Assembly: GCF_000003815.2 (NCBI RefSeq) | Contig: NC_049995.1 | Coordinates: 15,916,931 to 15,980,930, forward strand | DNA from: Branchiostoma floridae | Taxonomy: Eukaryota > Chordata > Leptocardii > Amphioxiformes > Branchiostomatidae | Direction: 5' to 3' | Length of the DNA: 64,000 nucleotides | Part shown: positions 56,301 to 64,000 of the stretch, one piece after another | How positions within the stretch are numbered: the first letter of the stretch is position 1 | Layout of the letters: each line of letters begins with the position of its first letter | Notes under the pieces: model-generated | Database searches by the model: none | What the model was told of the DNA's origin: nothing | What the model saw: the letters and a program-made list of their open reading frames with translations, nothing else | Program-made: the position numbers and the translations under genes

Positions 56301-59300
56301 CGCTTGTGGAGGACATGTAGTTTCCGTGTTTGGGGAGAGCATTACCTCGGGTAGGTTTAGGAAACCGCCATACTTATCAAAAAGAGTAGGGATCCTTCCC
56401 TGTTTATGAGCGGATTAAACCTTAAAAGTCCAGTCCAACGTAGCTTGTACTTACTACACATCACTGGTATGTTACACATAAAGGCAAACAAGCAAACAAA
56501 TGATCTGCCCTACCGTCCTCCACGATCATGTCTGCCCGCATGCAGATGTGATCGTTCCACGTGACGGGATGGATCTTCACGTATCGAGCTTTGAACGGTC
56601 CATTGAAGTCTGCCAAGTTGTGAGTCACAGGAGTGTCTCTATCTTTGTTGCCGTCGAAAACCTAGCAAAGGAGAAAAGAGGGAGACCATTAGCATTTATA
56701 TTCTAATTAGTTCTTACCATGAGGCGATTTGACCGGTGCAATGGTCAAGTGTTTTTTTTTGGGTAGAGTGTGTGGGGAAGAGTGTGGCAGTTGAGCACAT
56801 ACCACTATAAGTGGAAAAACTCCCTGCTGTAATGATTCCACTAAGCTGTGTGGCCCAAGGGCTATTAAAACGAAGATGGGCGCCACATTATGCACCATTC
56901 GGTGCGGAAAGGACTTAAACAGTTAGTATCATTTACTATTTTACTCCCTTGATGGATTTTTATGGTTACTGTTGGTAAATGGTGGGAAGGCTAGTTTAGG
57001 CGACACAAGACAAAGAGGTAAATAGTTGGAATTCTGCCATGCCTGGCTACACCTCGTGCAAATGTACTTAACACTTTCGTCACTCTTCTTAGATGTTAAA
57101 AAATGGGTCTACCTAACTTTGGTTGGGAGGTAAAATATGGTGGAAGAAGGGTGATTGGTTTCGCTTTCCAATACTGTGCCCTAGACACAGTGGATAACAA
57201 CCAACTGTTCTTACAGTCACAAAAAGGCTATGGGACTACCTTTATCTTTATATTTTAGTGAACATTACTGAGGATATGCAAACACTCACCAAAAGCTGTC
57301 CATCAGCGTCATTATACTGGTTTTCGTCTCCATTCTCCAGTCCGTACGACAGTGTGTATGACGTGACCCAGTGGCTAGTCGGTCCGTCCGGCCAGTCCGG
57401 ACTGGAGTTTCTGCCTTGTGTAACGATCCCGGTGACGAGCTTCTCCTGCTCCAAGTCGATGAGAAGGAACTGTTTGTCGTCGTTTGTAGCCGCACACCAG
57501 GCTCCGGCTTCGTCTTTGGTCTCCACGACGCCAAACTTGGCCTGGGTGACGGTGTAACGCACGTCCAGCTCCGTTGAAGTGGTGACAGAAACCATAGTGA
57601 CGCTGCTGGCGATCACCGATGTTTCTGTGACACTTTCAGCAATAACTGTCATCTGCTCTTCCTTCTTTACCACTTCCTTCAGTTGCTTTTTCACAGCTTT
57701 TTCGTAAAACAAGACAAGAAGTGTCGATGTAGGTTAGACATCCAGGTAATAAGATACACCAAAAAGTAGTTACTCAAGCAAATGGATATAGTTTTGGAAG
57801 CGGTCAGAAGTTTTAACTGGAATCCACCAGTTTTCGTCAGTGACACTGAAGTGATCTGGAAGAAACGGTCTTTCATACTCTAACTATTAATGAAGACAAT
57901 TTCAGATGTCCAATAGAAAACGTTCTAAGACAATTCAGATTGACAAGATAAGAAGTATATCTGATCCCAAGCAGATTGATTTTGATATCATCTGTTTTAA
58001 AGTTTGCGGTTTGAGTCCAATAAAATATGTCGGCACAATTTTCGGCCAAAAGCATTACATCACTGCCAGAATGTTTTACAATTAAAAGTGACAGCTACAC
58101 TTAAAAGCAAAGAGGAAGAAAACATCCAACAAACTTGCAATCTATTAAAGGCATTTGTATAGTTCGACACTTTGGGTGTTAGGGATGAATAACTTACGAT
58201 CTTCAACGATCATGTCCGCCCTCATGCAGATGTGGTCGTTCCACGTGACTGGGTGTATCTTGACAAAACGTGCATTGAACGATCCGCCGAACTCAGCAAA
58301 GTTATGGGTGACTGGTGTGTCTGTGTCTTTGTTGCCCTTGGAGACCTGTGCAACAAGAATGANNNNNNNNNNNNNNNNNNNNNNNNNNNNNNNNNNNNNN
58401 NNNNNNNNNNNNNNNNNNNNNNNNNNNNNNNNNNNNNNNNNNNNNNNNNNNNNNNNNNNNNNNNNNNNNNNNNNNNNNNNNNNNNNNNNNNNNNNNNNNN
58501 NNNNNNNNNNNNNNNNNNNNNNNNNNNNNNNNNNNNNNNNNNNNNNNNNNNNNNNNNNNNNCTTGTGTAACGATCCCGGTGACGAGCTTCTCCTGCTACA
58601 AGTCGATGAGAAGGAACTGTTTGTCGTCGTTTGTAGCCGCACACCAGGCTCCGGCTTCGTCTTTGGTCTCCACGACGCCAAACTTGGCCTGGGTGACGGT
58701 GTAACGCATGTCCAGCTCGGTAGAGGTCGTGACAGAAACCACAGTGACGCTGCTGGCGATCACTGATGTTTCTGTGACACTTTCAGCAATAACTGTCATC
58801 TGCTCTTCCTTCTTGGCCACTTCCTTCAGTTGCTTTTTCACCGCTTTTTCGTAAAACAAGACAAGAAGTGTCGATGTAGGTTAGACATCCAGGTAATAAG
58901 ATACACCAAAAAGTAGTTACTCCAGCAACTGGATATAGTTTTGGAAACGGTCAGACGTTTTAACTGGAATCCACCAATTTTCGTCAGTGACACTGAAGTG
59001 ATCTGGAAGAAACGGTCTTTTATACTCTAACTATGAATGAAGACAATTTCAGATGTCCAATAGGAAACGTTCTAAGACAATTCAGATTGACAAGATAAGA
59101 AGTATATCTGATCACAAACAGATTGATTTTGATATCATCTGTTTTACAGTTTGCGGTTTGAGCCCAATAAAACATGTTGGGACAATTTTCGGCTAAAAGC
59201 ATTATATTACTGCCAGAATGTTTTGCAATTAAAAGTGACAGCTACACTTAAAAGCAAAGAGGAAGAAAACATCCAGCAAAATTGCAATCTATTAAAGGCA

Positions 59301-62300
59301 TTTGTGTAGTTCGATACTTTGGGTTTTAGGGATGAATAACTTACGATCTTCAACGATCATGTCAGCTCTCATACAGATGTGGTCGTTCCACGTGACTGGG
59401 TGGATCTTGACATAACGTGCATTGAACGGTCCGCCGAACTCAGCAAAGTTATGAGTGACTGGCGTGTCTGTGTCTTTGTTGCCCTTGAAGACCTGTGCAA
59501 AGAAAATATAATTTAAGATGGAAATCCATAGAGTTGTAGACAAATTACTTCACTGAATTAAGTCAGCAAAGGTTACGGGGCTTACTTTCAGCTCTCCTTT
59601 CGGGTCCTTGTACTCGTTTTCGTCTCCGTTCTCCAGTCCATACGACAGTGTGTATGACGTGACCCAGTGGCTAGTCGGTCCGTCCGGCCAGTCCGGACTG
59701 GAATTTCTGCCTTGTGTAACGATCCCGGTGACAAGCTTCTCCTGCTCCAAGTCGATGAGAAGGAACTGTTTGTCGTCGTTTGTAGCCGCACACCAGGCTC
59801 CGGCTTCGTCTTTGGTCTCCACAACGCCAAACTTGGCCTGGGTGACGGTGTAACGCACGTCCAACTCGGTAGAGGTCGTGACAGAAACCATAGTGACGCT
59901 GCTGGCGATCACCGATGTTTCTGTGACACTTTCAGCAATAACTGTCATCTGTTCTTCCTTCTTGGCCACTTCCTTCAGTTGCTTTTTAACCGCTTTTATG
60001 TAAAATAAGACAAGAAGTATATCTGATTAGAATGAGATTGATTTTGATATAATCTGTTTTACAGTTTGGGGTATAAGTCCAATAAAATATGTCGGCACAA
60101 TTGTTTGGCCAAAAACATCCTATCACCGCCAGAGCTTTGTTTTCCATCAAAAGTGACAGCTACACTTAAAGGTTTTATCGAAAAAGAGAACATTCAACAA
60201 AATTGCCACCTGTTAAGCTTGTGTGTAGTTTAATGTTTGTTTGTATTGTTGAATAACTTACGATCTTCAACGATCATGTCTGCTCTCATACAGATGTGGT
60301 CGTTCCACGTGACTGGGTGGATCTTGACATAACGTGCATTGAACGGTCCGCCGAACTCAGCAAAGTTATGGGTGACTGGCGTGTCTGTGTCTTTGTTGCC
60401 CTTGAAGACCTGTGCAACAAGAATGTAAAGTTAGAAGCTCACAGGGTTGTAGACAATTCACTTAACTGAATTGAATTTGCAAACTAGGTAAAGGCTTACT
60501 TTCAGTTCTCCCTTCTTGTCCTTGTAGTCGTTTTCGTCTCCATTCTCCAGTCCGTACGACAGTGTGTATGACGTGACCCAGTGGCTAGTCGGTCCGTCCG
60601 GCCAGTCCGGACTGGAGTTTCTGCCTTGTGTAACGATCCCGGTGACGAGCTTCTCCTGCTCCAAGTCGATGAGAAGGAACTGTTTGTCGTCGTTTGTAGC
60701 CGCACACCAGGCTCCGGCTTCGTCTTTGGTCTCCACGATGCCAAACTTTGCCTGGGTGACGGTGTAACGCACGTCCAGCTCCGTGGAAGTGGTGACAGAA
60801 ACCATAGTGACGCTACTGGCGATCACCGATGTTTCCGTGACACTTTCAGCAATTACTGTCATGTGCTCTTCCTTCTTGGCCACTTCCTTCAGTTGCTTTT
60901 TCACCGCTTTTTCGTAAAACAAGACAAGAATTGTCGATGTAGGTTAGACATCCAGGTAATACGATACACCAAAAAGTAGTTACTCAAGCAACTGGATATA
61001 GTTTTGGAAACGGTCAGACGTTTTAACTGGCCAGTTTTCGTCAGTGACACTGAAGTGATCTGGAAGAAACGGTCTTTTATACTCTAACTATGAATGTAGA
61101 CAATTTCAGATGTCCAATAAGAAACGTTCTAAGACAATTCAGATTGAAAAGATAAGAAGTATATCTGATCACAAACAGATTGATTCTGATATCATCTGTT
61201 TTACAGTTTGCGGTTTGAGTCCAATAAAATATGTCGGCACAATTTTCGGCCAACAGCATTACATCACTGCCAGAATGTTTTACAATTAAAAGTGACAGCT
61301 ACACTTAAAAGCAAAGAGGAAGAAAACATCCAACAAAATTGCAATCTATTAAAGGCATTTGTGTAGTTCGACACTTTGGGTTTTAGGGATGAATAACTTA
61401 CGATCTTCAACGATCATGTCCGCTCTCATACAGATGTGGTCGTTCCACGTGACTGGGTGGATCTTGACATAACGTGCATTGAACGGTCCGCCGAACTCAG
61501 CAAAGTTATGGGTGACTGGCGTGTCTGTGTCTTTGTTGCCCTTGAAGATCTGTACCACGGAAATGTTTAGTTAGAAACTCACAGAGATGTAGACAAATCA
61601 CTGAATTGATTTAGCAAAGGTAAAGGCTTACTTTCAGTTCTCCCTTCTTGTCCTTGTACTCGTTTTCGTCTCCATTCTCCAGTCCATACGACAGTGTGTA
61701 TGACGTGACCCAGTGGCTAGTCGGTCCGTCCGGCCAGTCCGGACTGGAGTTTCTGCCTTGTGTAACGATCCCGGTGACGAGCTTCTCCTGCTCCAAGTCG
61801 ATGAGAAGGAACTGTTTGTCGTCGTTTGTAGCCGCACACCAGGCTCCGGCTTCGTCTTTGGTCTCCACGACGCCAAACTTGGCCTGGGTGACGGTGTAAC
61901 GCACGTCCAGCTCGGTAGAGGTCGTGACAGAAACCATAGTGACGCTGCTGGCGATCACCGATGTTTCTGTGACACTTTCAGCAATAACTGTCATCTGCTC
62001 TTCCTTCTTGGCCACTTCCTTCAGTTGCTTTTTCACCGCTTTTTTTTTTGTAAAAAAAGAAGAGAAATATGTCTGATCATGAACAGATGGATAATCATCA
62101 TATGTTTAAGACTTTTAAGAGTTTGAGTCTAATCAAAAAGCTCAGAACAATTGTTTGACAAATGCGAAATCATTGTCTTCGATCAAAAGTTAGAGCTACA
62201 CTTAGATCCATAGAAAAGAGAAAATGTAACAAAATTGTAAAGTCTTTTGTTTTTAGAATTGACCAGCTTACCATCTTCAACGATCATGTCTGCCCTCATG

Positions 62301-64000
62301 CAGATATGATCGTTCCACGTGACTGGGTGAATCTTGACATAACGTGCATTGAAGGGTCCGCCGAACTCAGCAAAGTTATGGGTGACTGGCGTGTCTGTGT
62401 CTTTGTTGCCCTTGAAGATCTGTGCAACACAAATGTTAAGTTAGAAACACACAGGGTTGTAGACACATTAAATTACTGAATTAATTTATCGTTAAAGGCT
62501 ATTATTAAGCTTATGACATACCTTAAGTTCTCCTTTCTTGTCCTTGTACTCGTTTTCGTCTCCATTCTCCAGTCCATACGACAGTGTGTATGACGTGACC
62601 CAGTGGCTAGTCGGTCCGTCCGGCCAGTCCGGACTGGAGTTTCTGCCTTGTGTAACGATCCCGGTGACGAGCTTCTCCTGCTCCAAGTCGATGAGAAGGA
62701 ACTGTTTGTCGTCGTTTGTAGCCGCACACCAGGCTCCGGCTTCGTCTTTGGTCTCCACGACGCCAAACTTGGCCTGGGTGACGGTGTAACGCGCGTCCAG
62801 CTCGGTAGAGGTCGTGACAGAAACCATAGTGACGCTGCTGGCGATCACCGATGTTTCTGTGACACTTTCAGCAATAACTGTCATCTGTTCTTCCTTCTTG
62901 GCCACTTCCTTCAGTTGCTTTTTAACCGCTTTTATGTAAAATAAGACAAGAAGTATGTCTGATTAGAATGAGATTGATTTTGATATAATCTGTTTTACAG
63001 TTTGTTGTTTAAGTCCAATAAAATAAGTCGGCACAATTGTTTGGCCAAAAACATTCTATCGCCGCCAGGGCTTTGTTTTCCATCAAAAGTGACAGCTACA
63101 CTTAAAGATATTATAGAAAAAGAGAAATTGTCATCTGTTAGGCTTGTGTGTAGTTTAATGTTTGTTTGTATTGTTGAATAACTTACGATCTTCAACGATC
63201 ATGTCTGCTCTCATACAAATGTGGTCGTTCCACGTGACTGGGTGGATCTTGACATAACGTGCATTGAACGGTCCGCCGAACTCAGCAAAGTTATGAGTGA
63301 CTGGCGTGTCTGTGTCTTTGTTGCCCTTGAAGACCTGTGCAAAGAAAATATAATTTAAGATGGAAATCCATAGAGTTGTAGACAAATTACTTCACTGAAT
63401 TAATTCAGCAAAGGTTACGGGGCTTACTTTCAGCTCTCCTTTCTTGTCCTTGTACTCGTTTTCGTCTCCGTTCTCCAGTCCATACGTACGACAGTGTGTA
63501 TGACGTGACCCAGTGGCTAGTCGGTCCGTCCGGCCAGTCCGGACTGGAGTTTCTGCCTTGTGTAACGATCCCGGTGACGAGCTTCTCCTGCTCCAAGTCG
63601 ATGAGAAGGAACTGTTGGTCGTCGTTTGTAGCCGCACACCAGGCTCCGGCTTCGTCTTTGGTCTCCACGATGCCAAACTTGGCCTGGGTGACGGTGTAAC
63701 GCACGTCCAGCTCCGTGGAAGTGGTGACAGAAACCATAGTGACGCTACTGGCGATCACCGATGTTTCCGTGACACTTTCAGCAATTACTGTCATGTGCTC
63801 TTCCTTCTTGGCCACTTCCTTCAGTTGCTTTTTCACCGCTTTTTCGTAAAACAAGACAAGAATTGTCGATGTAGGTTAGACATCCAGGTAATACGATACA
63901 CCAAAAAGTAGTTACTCAAGCAACTGGATATAGTTTTGGAAACGGTCAGACGTTTTAACTGGCCAGTTTTCGTCAGTGACACTGAAGTGATCTGGAAGAA
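41236..64000 (-). CDS. Giant tandem-discoidin protein (whole gene, 5' part outside window)
   Basis: Reads right to left. Twelve repeat units, each a 407-nt exon (A) and a 148-nt exon (B), phases 1-0-1, together 185 codons. Each unit has a Lys/Glu-rich linker (VKKQLKEVAKKEEQM), a Ser/Thr/Val stretch, and a discoidin domain (FGVVETKDEAGAWCAATNDD, LIDLEQEKLVTGIVTQGRNS, SPDWPDGP, WVTSYTLSYG; then VFKGNKDTDTPVTHNF, ARYVKIHPVTWNDHICMRAD). Two divergent discoidin-like domains and a coiled-coil exon follow. The true start lies beyond 64000. Three assembly gaps fall within units. The cysteines that usually close the discoidin fold at both ends are absent. Ligand and location are unknown. Confidence 0.8.
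41314..42098. other. Last intron of the tandem-discoidin gene, nothing recognised
   Basis: AT-rich with no repeat family or exon noted. Confidence 0.45.
42099..42236 (-). CDS. Coiled-coil exon of the tandem-discoidin gene
   Basis: 138 nt, phase 1-1. KEDKFVHVRSSQLTSFAKEN, then YKMKIVELEKKVAAVSTDGG: a short amphipathic helix with heptad-like spacing, possibly for oligomerisation. Confidence 0.65.
42690..43130 (-). CDS. Discoidin-like domain, single exon, second divergent copy
   Basis: 441 nt, phase 1-1. GEWFAQHPPTAIEASGTP, EWFIVYDFRMTFTLTKISI, NFGDKTHDIKTFTLQTS, FGDFTGEGRYWRLLVTETHG, VQVKFFGWAG. Galactose-binding-fold pattern, clearly paralogous to the three-exon domain upstream (43568-45056) but without its internal introns. 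Confidence 0.8.
43131..43567. mobile_element. Intron with SINE copy (43255-43490)
   Basis: Contains the family's end GTTGTTACC..CTTTGTCAAGGACACGG, the AGTCAGGTACCCGTGTTTACACC block and GGGTCGTGTGGGGTAAATG on the minus strand. Confidence 0.6.
43568..43703 (-). CDS. Divergent discoidin-like domain 1, third exon
   Basis: 136 nt, phase 0-1. KPGSKKPQEFGCFSATARYW, RLLVTSTHGGEQPNIANVDF, ending FFGSK. Matches the C-terminal part of the domain encoded at 42690-43130. Confidence 0.8.
43704..44212. other. Intron with short degenerate tandem repeat
   Basis: At 44005-44205, four imperfect copies of a ~55-bp unit (TTATACCG.C.ATACAGATAC, AGAAGCTG.TGTGTT). Nothing else recognised. Confidence 0.5.
44213..44369 (-). 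CDS. Divergent discoidin-like domain 1, second exon
   Basis: 157 nt, phase 2-0. WYIVFDFKSCFTLSRLRLAN, CGDTTHDVRSFILQKAACVK, WGDVLEVAK. Confidence 0.8.
44370..44902. other. Intron, nothing recognised
   Basis: No repeat family or additional exon seen. Confidence 0.45.
44903..45056 (-). CDS. Divergent discoidin-like domain 1, first exon
   Basis: 154 nt, phase 1-2, acceptor TTTCCCTACAG. CWIGREPPFVIESSGTAEEK, CEAANVLDPVAGLYWSPVVD, KSHLNR. Joins exon B of unit 12 (46284-46431) in phase 1. Confidence 0.8.
45283..45400 (-). pseudogene. Partial duplicate of the 44903-45056 exon and its upstream intron
   Basis: Retains the acceptor (CTCCTTACAG) and the first ~15 codons (CWIGREPPWVIES), then diverges. 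The upstream intron CAGTATCGGCTGGGTGGATA and CAGAAATCGTCTGATA are also duplicated, spaced about 270 bp from the original. Confidence 0.75.
45401..45845. other. Intron segment, nothing recognised
   Basis: AT-rich, no feature identified between the partial exon duplicate and the 104-bp exon-fragment array. Confidence 0.4.
45850..46139 (-). repeat. Three tandem ~104-bp copies of the end of exon B of unit 12
   Basis: Each copy carries the last ~60 nt of the exon (encoding HIAMRAEIVCDD-like residues) and the donor GTCAGTAAT, followed by intron ending in TTAATTGAGGGTTAATG-like sequence on the minus strand. None has the front of the exon or an acceptor. Confidence 0.85.
46140..46225. repeat. (AT)n microsatellite
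   Basis: TA repeats with AAATAAAAGCATAGCATA interruptions. Confidence 0.9.
46284..50856 (-). CDS. Discoidin unit 12 (divergent, last of the array; exon A interrupted by a gap)
   Basis: Exon A 50375-50856: KKKLEVSKVKTEAIMTSITV, CVETATEAGAWVAKTSDEKQ, then about 80 nt unlike any other unit and a 100-N gap at 50469-50568, then WVTSYTISYGVENGDETEYK. About 33 residues of the discoidin core are missing there. Exon B 46284-46431: VFEGNVDRDSAVVHSFAEYS, RFVKIRPVTWHEHIAMRAE, 148 nt as in other units. The long intron (3.9 kb) is full of repeats. Confidence 0.65.
46545..46720. repeat. Dispersed repeat family copy (reverse of 12440-12640)
   Basis: CTAGAAAGGCCGACATTTGC, TTAAGAGCAAATACAGCATA and CATTGGACTGTTCC match the 3' end at 12480-12570 in the opposite orientation. 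Confidence 0.65.
47900..48990. repeat. Duplicated ~700-bp segment in the unit 12 intron
   Basis: GAAGAGAAGTAAGTGACTGC, ATTATCGTAGATATGGCCCT and CCGCTTATGAATATTAATTAG occur once at 47975-48320 and again, slightly changed, at 48715-48960. The first copy has a GC-rich insert (48078-48195). Confidence 0.65.
48990..49890. repeat. Dispersed repeat, 162-bp tandem units (four copies)
   Basis: GTACAGGAGCCAAAAGTGTCC recurs at about 49142, 49304, 49466 and 49629, with AAATTTCAGCTCATTCGGTT and GCATTTTGTTG in each unit. A long open frame across it is a by-product of the repeat. It ends near an inverted TATTTCACCATAC / TATGGTATGGCTGAAATA pair at 49853. Confidence 0.8.
49891..50374. other. Intron segment, nothing recognised
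   Basis: AT-rich, with no repeat or exon identified before the donor of exon A of unit 12. Confidence 0.4.
50469..50568. other. Assembly gap (100 N) in exon A of unit 12
   Basis: Exactly 100 N, the usual placeholder for a gap of unknown size. The right flank (50569-50648) does not match the other units. Confidence 0.98.
51169..51348. mobile_element. 180-bp pogo/Tigger-like MITE with TA target site
   Basis: Starts TA-CAGTAGAATCCGCTTAATT and ends with GGCTTCTACTG-TA. Inverted termini are imperfect, with GCAC/GTGC further in. It lies in the unit 11-12 intron. Confidence 0.65.
51381..52312 (-). CDS. Discoidin unit 11
   Basis: Exon A 51906-52312 (407 nt), exon B 51381-51528 (148 nt). EVKKQVKELAVKEEKMSAIV linker, FGVVETKDEAGAWCAATNDD, LIDLESAQLVTGIVTQGRNS; exon B VFKGNEDTDTPVTHAFADFN. 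It is closer to unit 12 and the Thr/Glu/Lys-repeat gene at LESAQLVTG than to units 1-10 (LEQEKLVTG). Confidence 0.85.
52612..52790 (-). mobile_element. SINE copy in the unit 10-11 intron
   Basis: Contains CGAAGTCAGGTACCCATTTTTACACCTGG and, on the minus strand, GTGGACATAATTGGTGGAGCGTTCGAC, a GGTCCTGAATTTGATACCC B-box-like stretch. Confidence 0.55.
52929..53767 (-). CDS. Discoidin unit 10 (exon A with 100-N gap)
   Basis: Exon A 53264-53767, exon B 52929-53076. The exon A span minus 100 N is 404 nt, 3 nt short of the 407-nt standard; the missing triplet would be the one that reads GGC in neighbouring units (plus strand). Exon B carries VFPGNKDTDTPVTNDLLKFN. Confidence 0.8.
53642..53741. other. 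Assembly gap (100 N) in exon A of unit 10
   Basis: 100-N placeholder inside the linker coding region. The flanks fit together with only three bases lacking, if no whole unit is lost. Confidence 0.98.
54066..54803 (-). CDS. Discoidin unit 9
   Basis: Exon A 54397-54803, exon B 54066-54213; standard lengths and motifs. EVKKQVKAVAKTEEKKTVIA linker. A partial extra copy of the end of exon A follows in its intron. Confidence 0.88.
54308..54351 (-). pseudogene. 44-bp relic of the 3' end of exon A with donor
   Basis: Encodes DENEYKDAKGELK-like residues followed by a GTATG donor, then stops matching. It sits between exon A and exon B of unit 9 and marks a recombination breakpoint. Confidence 0.8.
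55112..56114 (-). CDS. Discoidin unit 8
   Basis: Exon A 55708-56114 (donor GTTAGT, unusual), exon B 55112-55259. Linker EVKKQVKEVVKQDKMMTAIA. Exon B has VFNGNTDTDTPVTNSFDQFN. Confidence 0.88.
55345..55615 (+). mobile_element. Non-LTR retrotransposon C-terminal relic
   Basis: Plus-strand frames give KKCKLRWFGHVARSPG, TILQGTVPGRGIEEDK and TGLSLAEALRAAEDRWRRIV, DGVMVPQRP, the well-known end of LINE reverse transcriptase proteins. Frameshifts and stops separate the pieces. It lies in the unit 8 intron. Confidence 0.75.
56150..56300 (+). mobile_element. SINE-like element between units 7 and 8
   Basis: GGTAGCTGACTCAG, GTTTGAATCACTGACAG (B-box-like) and GGAAAAAGGCACTTTACACC tail, as in the other tRNA-derived elements. 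Confidence 0.45.
56514..57696 (-). CDS. Discoidin unit 7
   Basis: Exon A 57290-57696, exon B 56514-56661. Linker VKKQLKEVVKKEEQMTVIA. Exon B: VFDGNKDRDTPVTHNLADFN. Intron of ~630 bp with SINE-like remnants at 57110-57240. Confidence 0.88.
57697..58197. repeat. Shared intron repeat (copies before units 1, 4, 6 and 7)
   Basis: Starts GTAGGTTAGACATCCAGGTA, continues GTTTTGGAA..GGTCAGA and TTTTCGTCAGTGACACTGAAGTG. Near-identical copies are at 58860-59340, 60923-61400 and 63855-64000; the first motif also occurs at 4597 and 34507, so it is a dispersed repeat that was carried along with the units. Confidence 0.8.
58198..58843 (-). CDS. Discoidin unit 6 (gap and in-frame stop)
   Basis: Exon A begins 58843 and should end near 58437, inside the gap 58363-58561. 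Exon B is 58198-58345 (VSKGNKDTDTPVTHNFAEFG). At 58596-58598 the codon that is GAG in all other units reads TAG, giving DL-stop. The gap edge is only about 35 bp away, so an error is possible. Confidence 0.7.
58363..58561. other. Assembly gap (199 N) in unit 6
   Basis: The distance between homologous points around it (217 bp) matches unit 4 (216 bp), so the N count appears to be a true size estimate. Confidence 0.95.
59345..59992 (-). CDS. Discoidin unit 5
   Basis: Exon A 59586-59992, exon B 59345-59492. Standard motifs. Nearly identical to unit 2, including the upstream intron start (TATGTAAAATAAGACAAGAAG on the plus strand). Confidence 0.9.
60262..60906 (-). CDS. Discoidin unit 4
   Basis: Exon A 60500-60906, exon B 60262-60409. 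Shares specific variants with unit 1 (AKFGIVET, KKEEHMTVIA). Confidence 0.9.
61402..62038 (-). CDS. Discoidin unit 3
   Basis: Exon A 61632-62038, exon B 61402-61549. Intact 407 + 148 nt, used here as the reference unit. Confidence 0.9.
62272..62928 (-). CDS. Discoidin unit 2
   Basis: Exon A 62522-62928, exon B 62272-62419, all signals standard. ELDARYTVTQ in place of ELDVRYTVTQ. Confidence 0.9.
63187..63838 (-). CDS. Discoidin unit 1 (4-bp insertion in exon A)
   Basis: Exon A 63428-63838 is 411 nt instead of 407: TACG is doubled at 63483-63490. After WVTSYTLSY the frame shifts; the expected GLENGDENEYKDKKGELK is in another frame. Exon B 63187-63334 is normal. This is the most upstream unit in the window. 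Confidence 0.8.
63839..64000. repeat. Intron upstream of unit 1, to window edge
   Basis: Matches 60907-61070 nearly base for base, so further units probably continue beyond the window. Confidence 0.75.

Noticed and set aside
53345-63911. Repeated plus-strand frames beginning MASRSVRPVRTG in each unit
   Set aside because: Antisense shadows of the discoidin exons; the minus-strand exons have splice signals, constant phases and family motifs.
41236-64000. A dozen separate small discoidin genes
   Set aside because: Unit exons have no own starts, stops or poly(A) sites, and phases 1-0-1 chain perfectly from unit to unit.

Overview
The window reads as nuclear DNA of an invertebrate chordate, most likely an amphioxus (Branchiostoma). 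This is an inference from intron-rich genes with GT-AG borders, phase-1 exon shuffling of extracellular modules (CUB, C-type lectin, fibrinogen-like, LDLa, kringle, sushi, Frizzled-type), low-GC introns full of short repeats, and fragments of several LINE, SINE and MITE families. Nothing in it is prokaryotic. All exon borders below were read by eye from splice consensus, phase and domain continuity; none is confirmed by transcripts.

Region 1 (1-5990) is a patchwork of segmental duplications: an R2/Hero-like retrotransposon fragment, two copies of a ~540-bp segment, tRNA-derived SINEs, (TG)n runs, and two extra copies of a signal-peptide first exon.

Region 2 (5992-29819, +) is one very large chimeric gene that I assemble from 22 exons (about 1,914 residues). 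In order: signal peptide; 34 copies of a 10-residue Thr/Ser/Pro repeat; CUB; C-type lectin; complete fibrinogen-related domain; second C-type lectin; EGF-like; Thr-rich stalk; LDLa; Frizzled-type cysteine-rich domain; kringle; sushi; then a complete Cys-loop (nicotinic-receptor-like) ligand-binding domain with four membrane segments and a long M3-M4 loop carrying 14-residue acidic repeats. Every module is bounded by phase-1 introns and every splice phase matches, except that exactly one base is missing inside the Frizzled exon. This lectin/adhesion-headed ligand-gated channel is the most striking item in the window.

Region 3 (29820-34038) is repeat-rich intergenic DNA with an orphan, frameshifted BTB/kelch-like exon (32424-32688).

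Region 4 (34039-40608, -) is a two-exon gene for a ~1,922-residue protein: about 1,600 residues of Thr/Glu/Lys-rich repeats, one F5/8 type C (discoidin) domain and a basic tail.

Region 5 (about 40,860-64,000, -, 5' end outside the window) is a giant gene with at least 12 tandem discoidin units. Each unit is a 407-nt exon plus a 148-nt exon, 185 residues in total. Two divergent discoidin-like domains and a coiled-coil exon follow. The array shows recent duplication (a three-unit higher-order period), partial exon relics, three assembly gaps, one 4-bp frameshift and one nonsense codon. Gene 4 lies just downstream of gene 5 on the same strand and shares its discoidin exon structure, so the two probably arose by local duplication. 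The chimeric channel gene is convergent with them.
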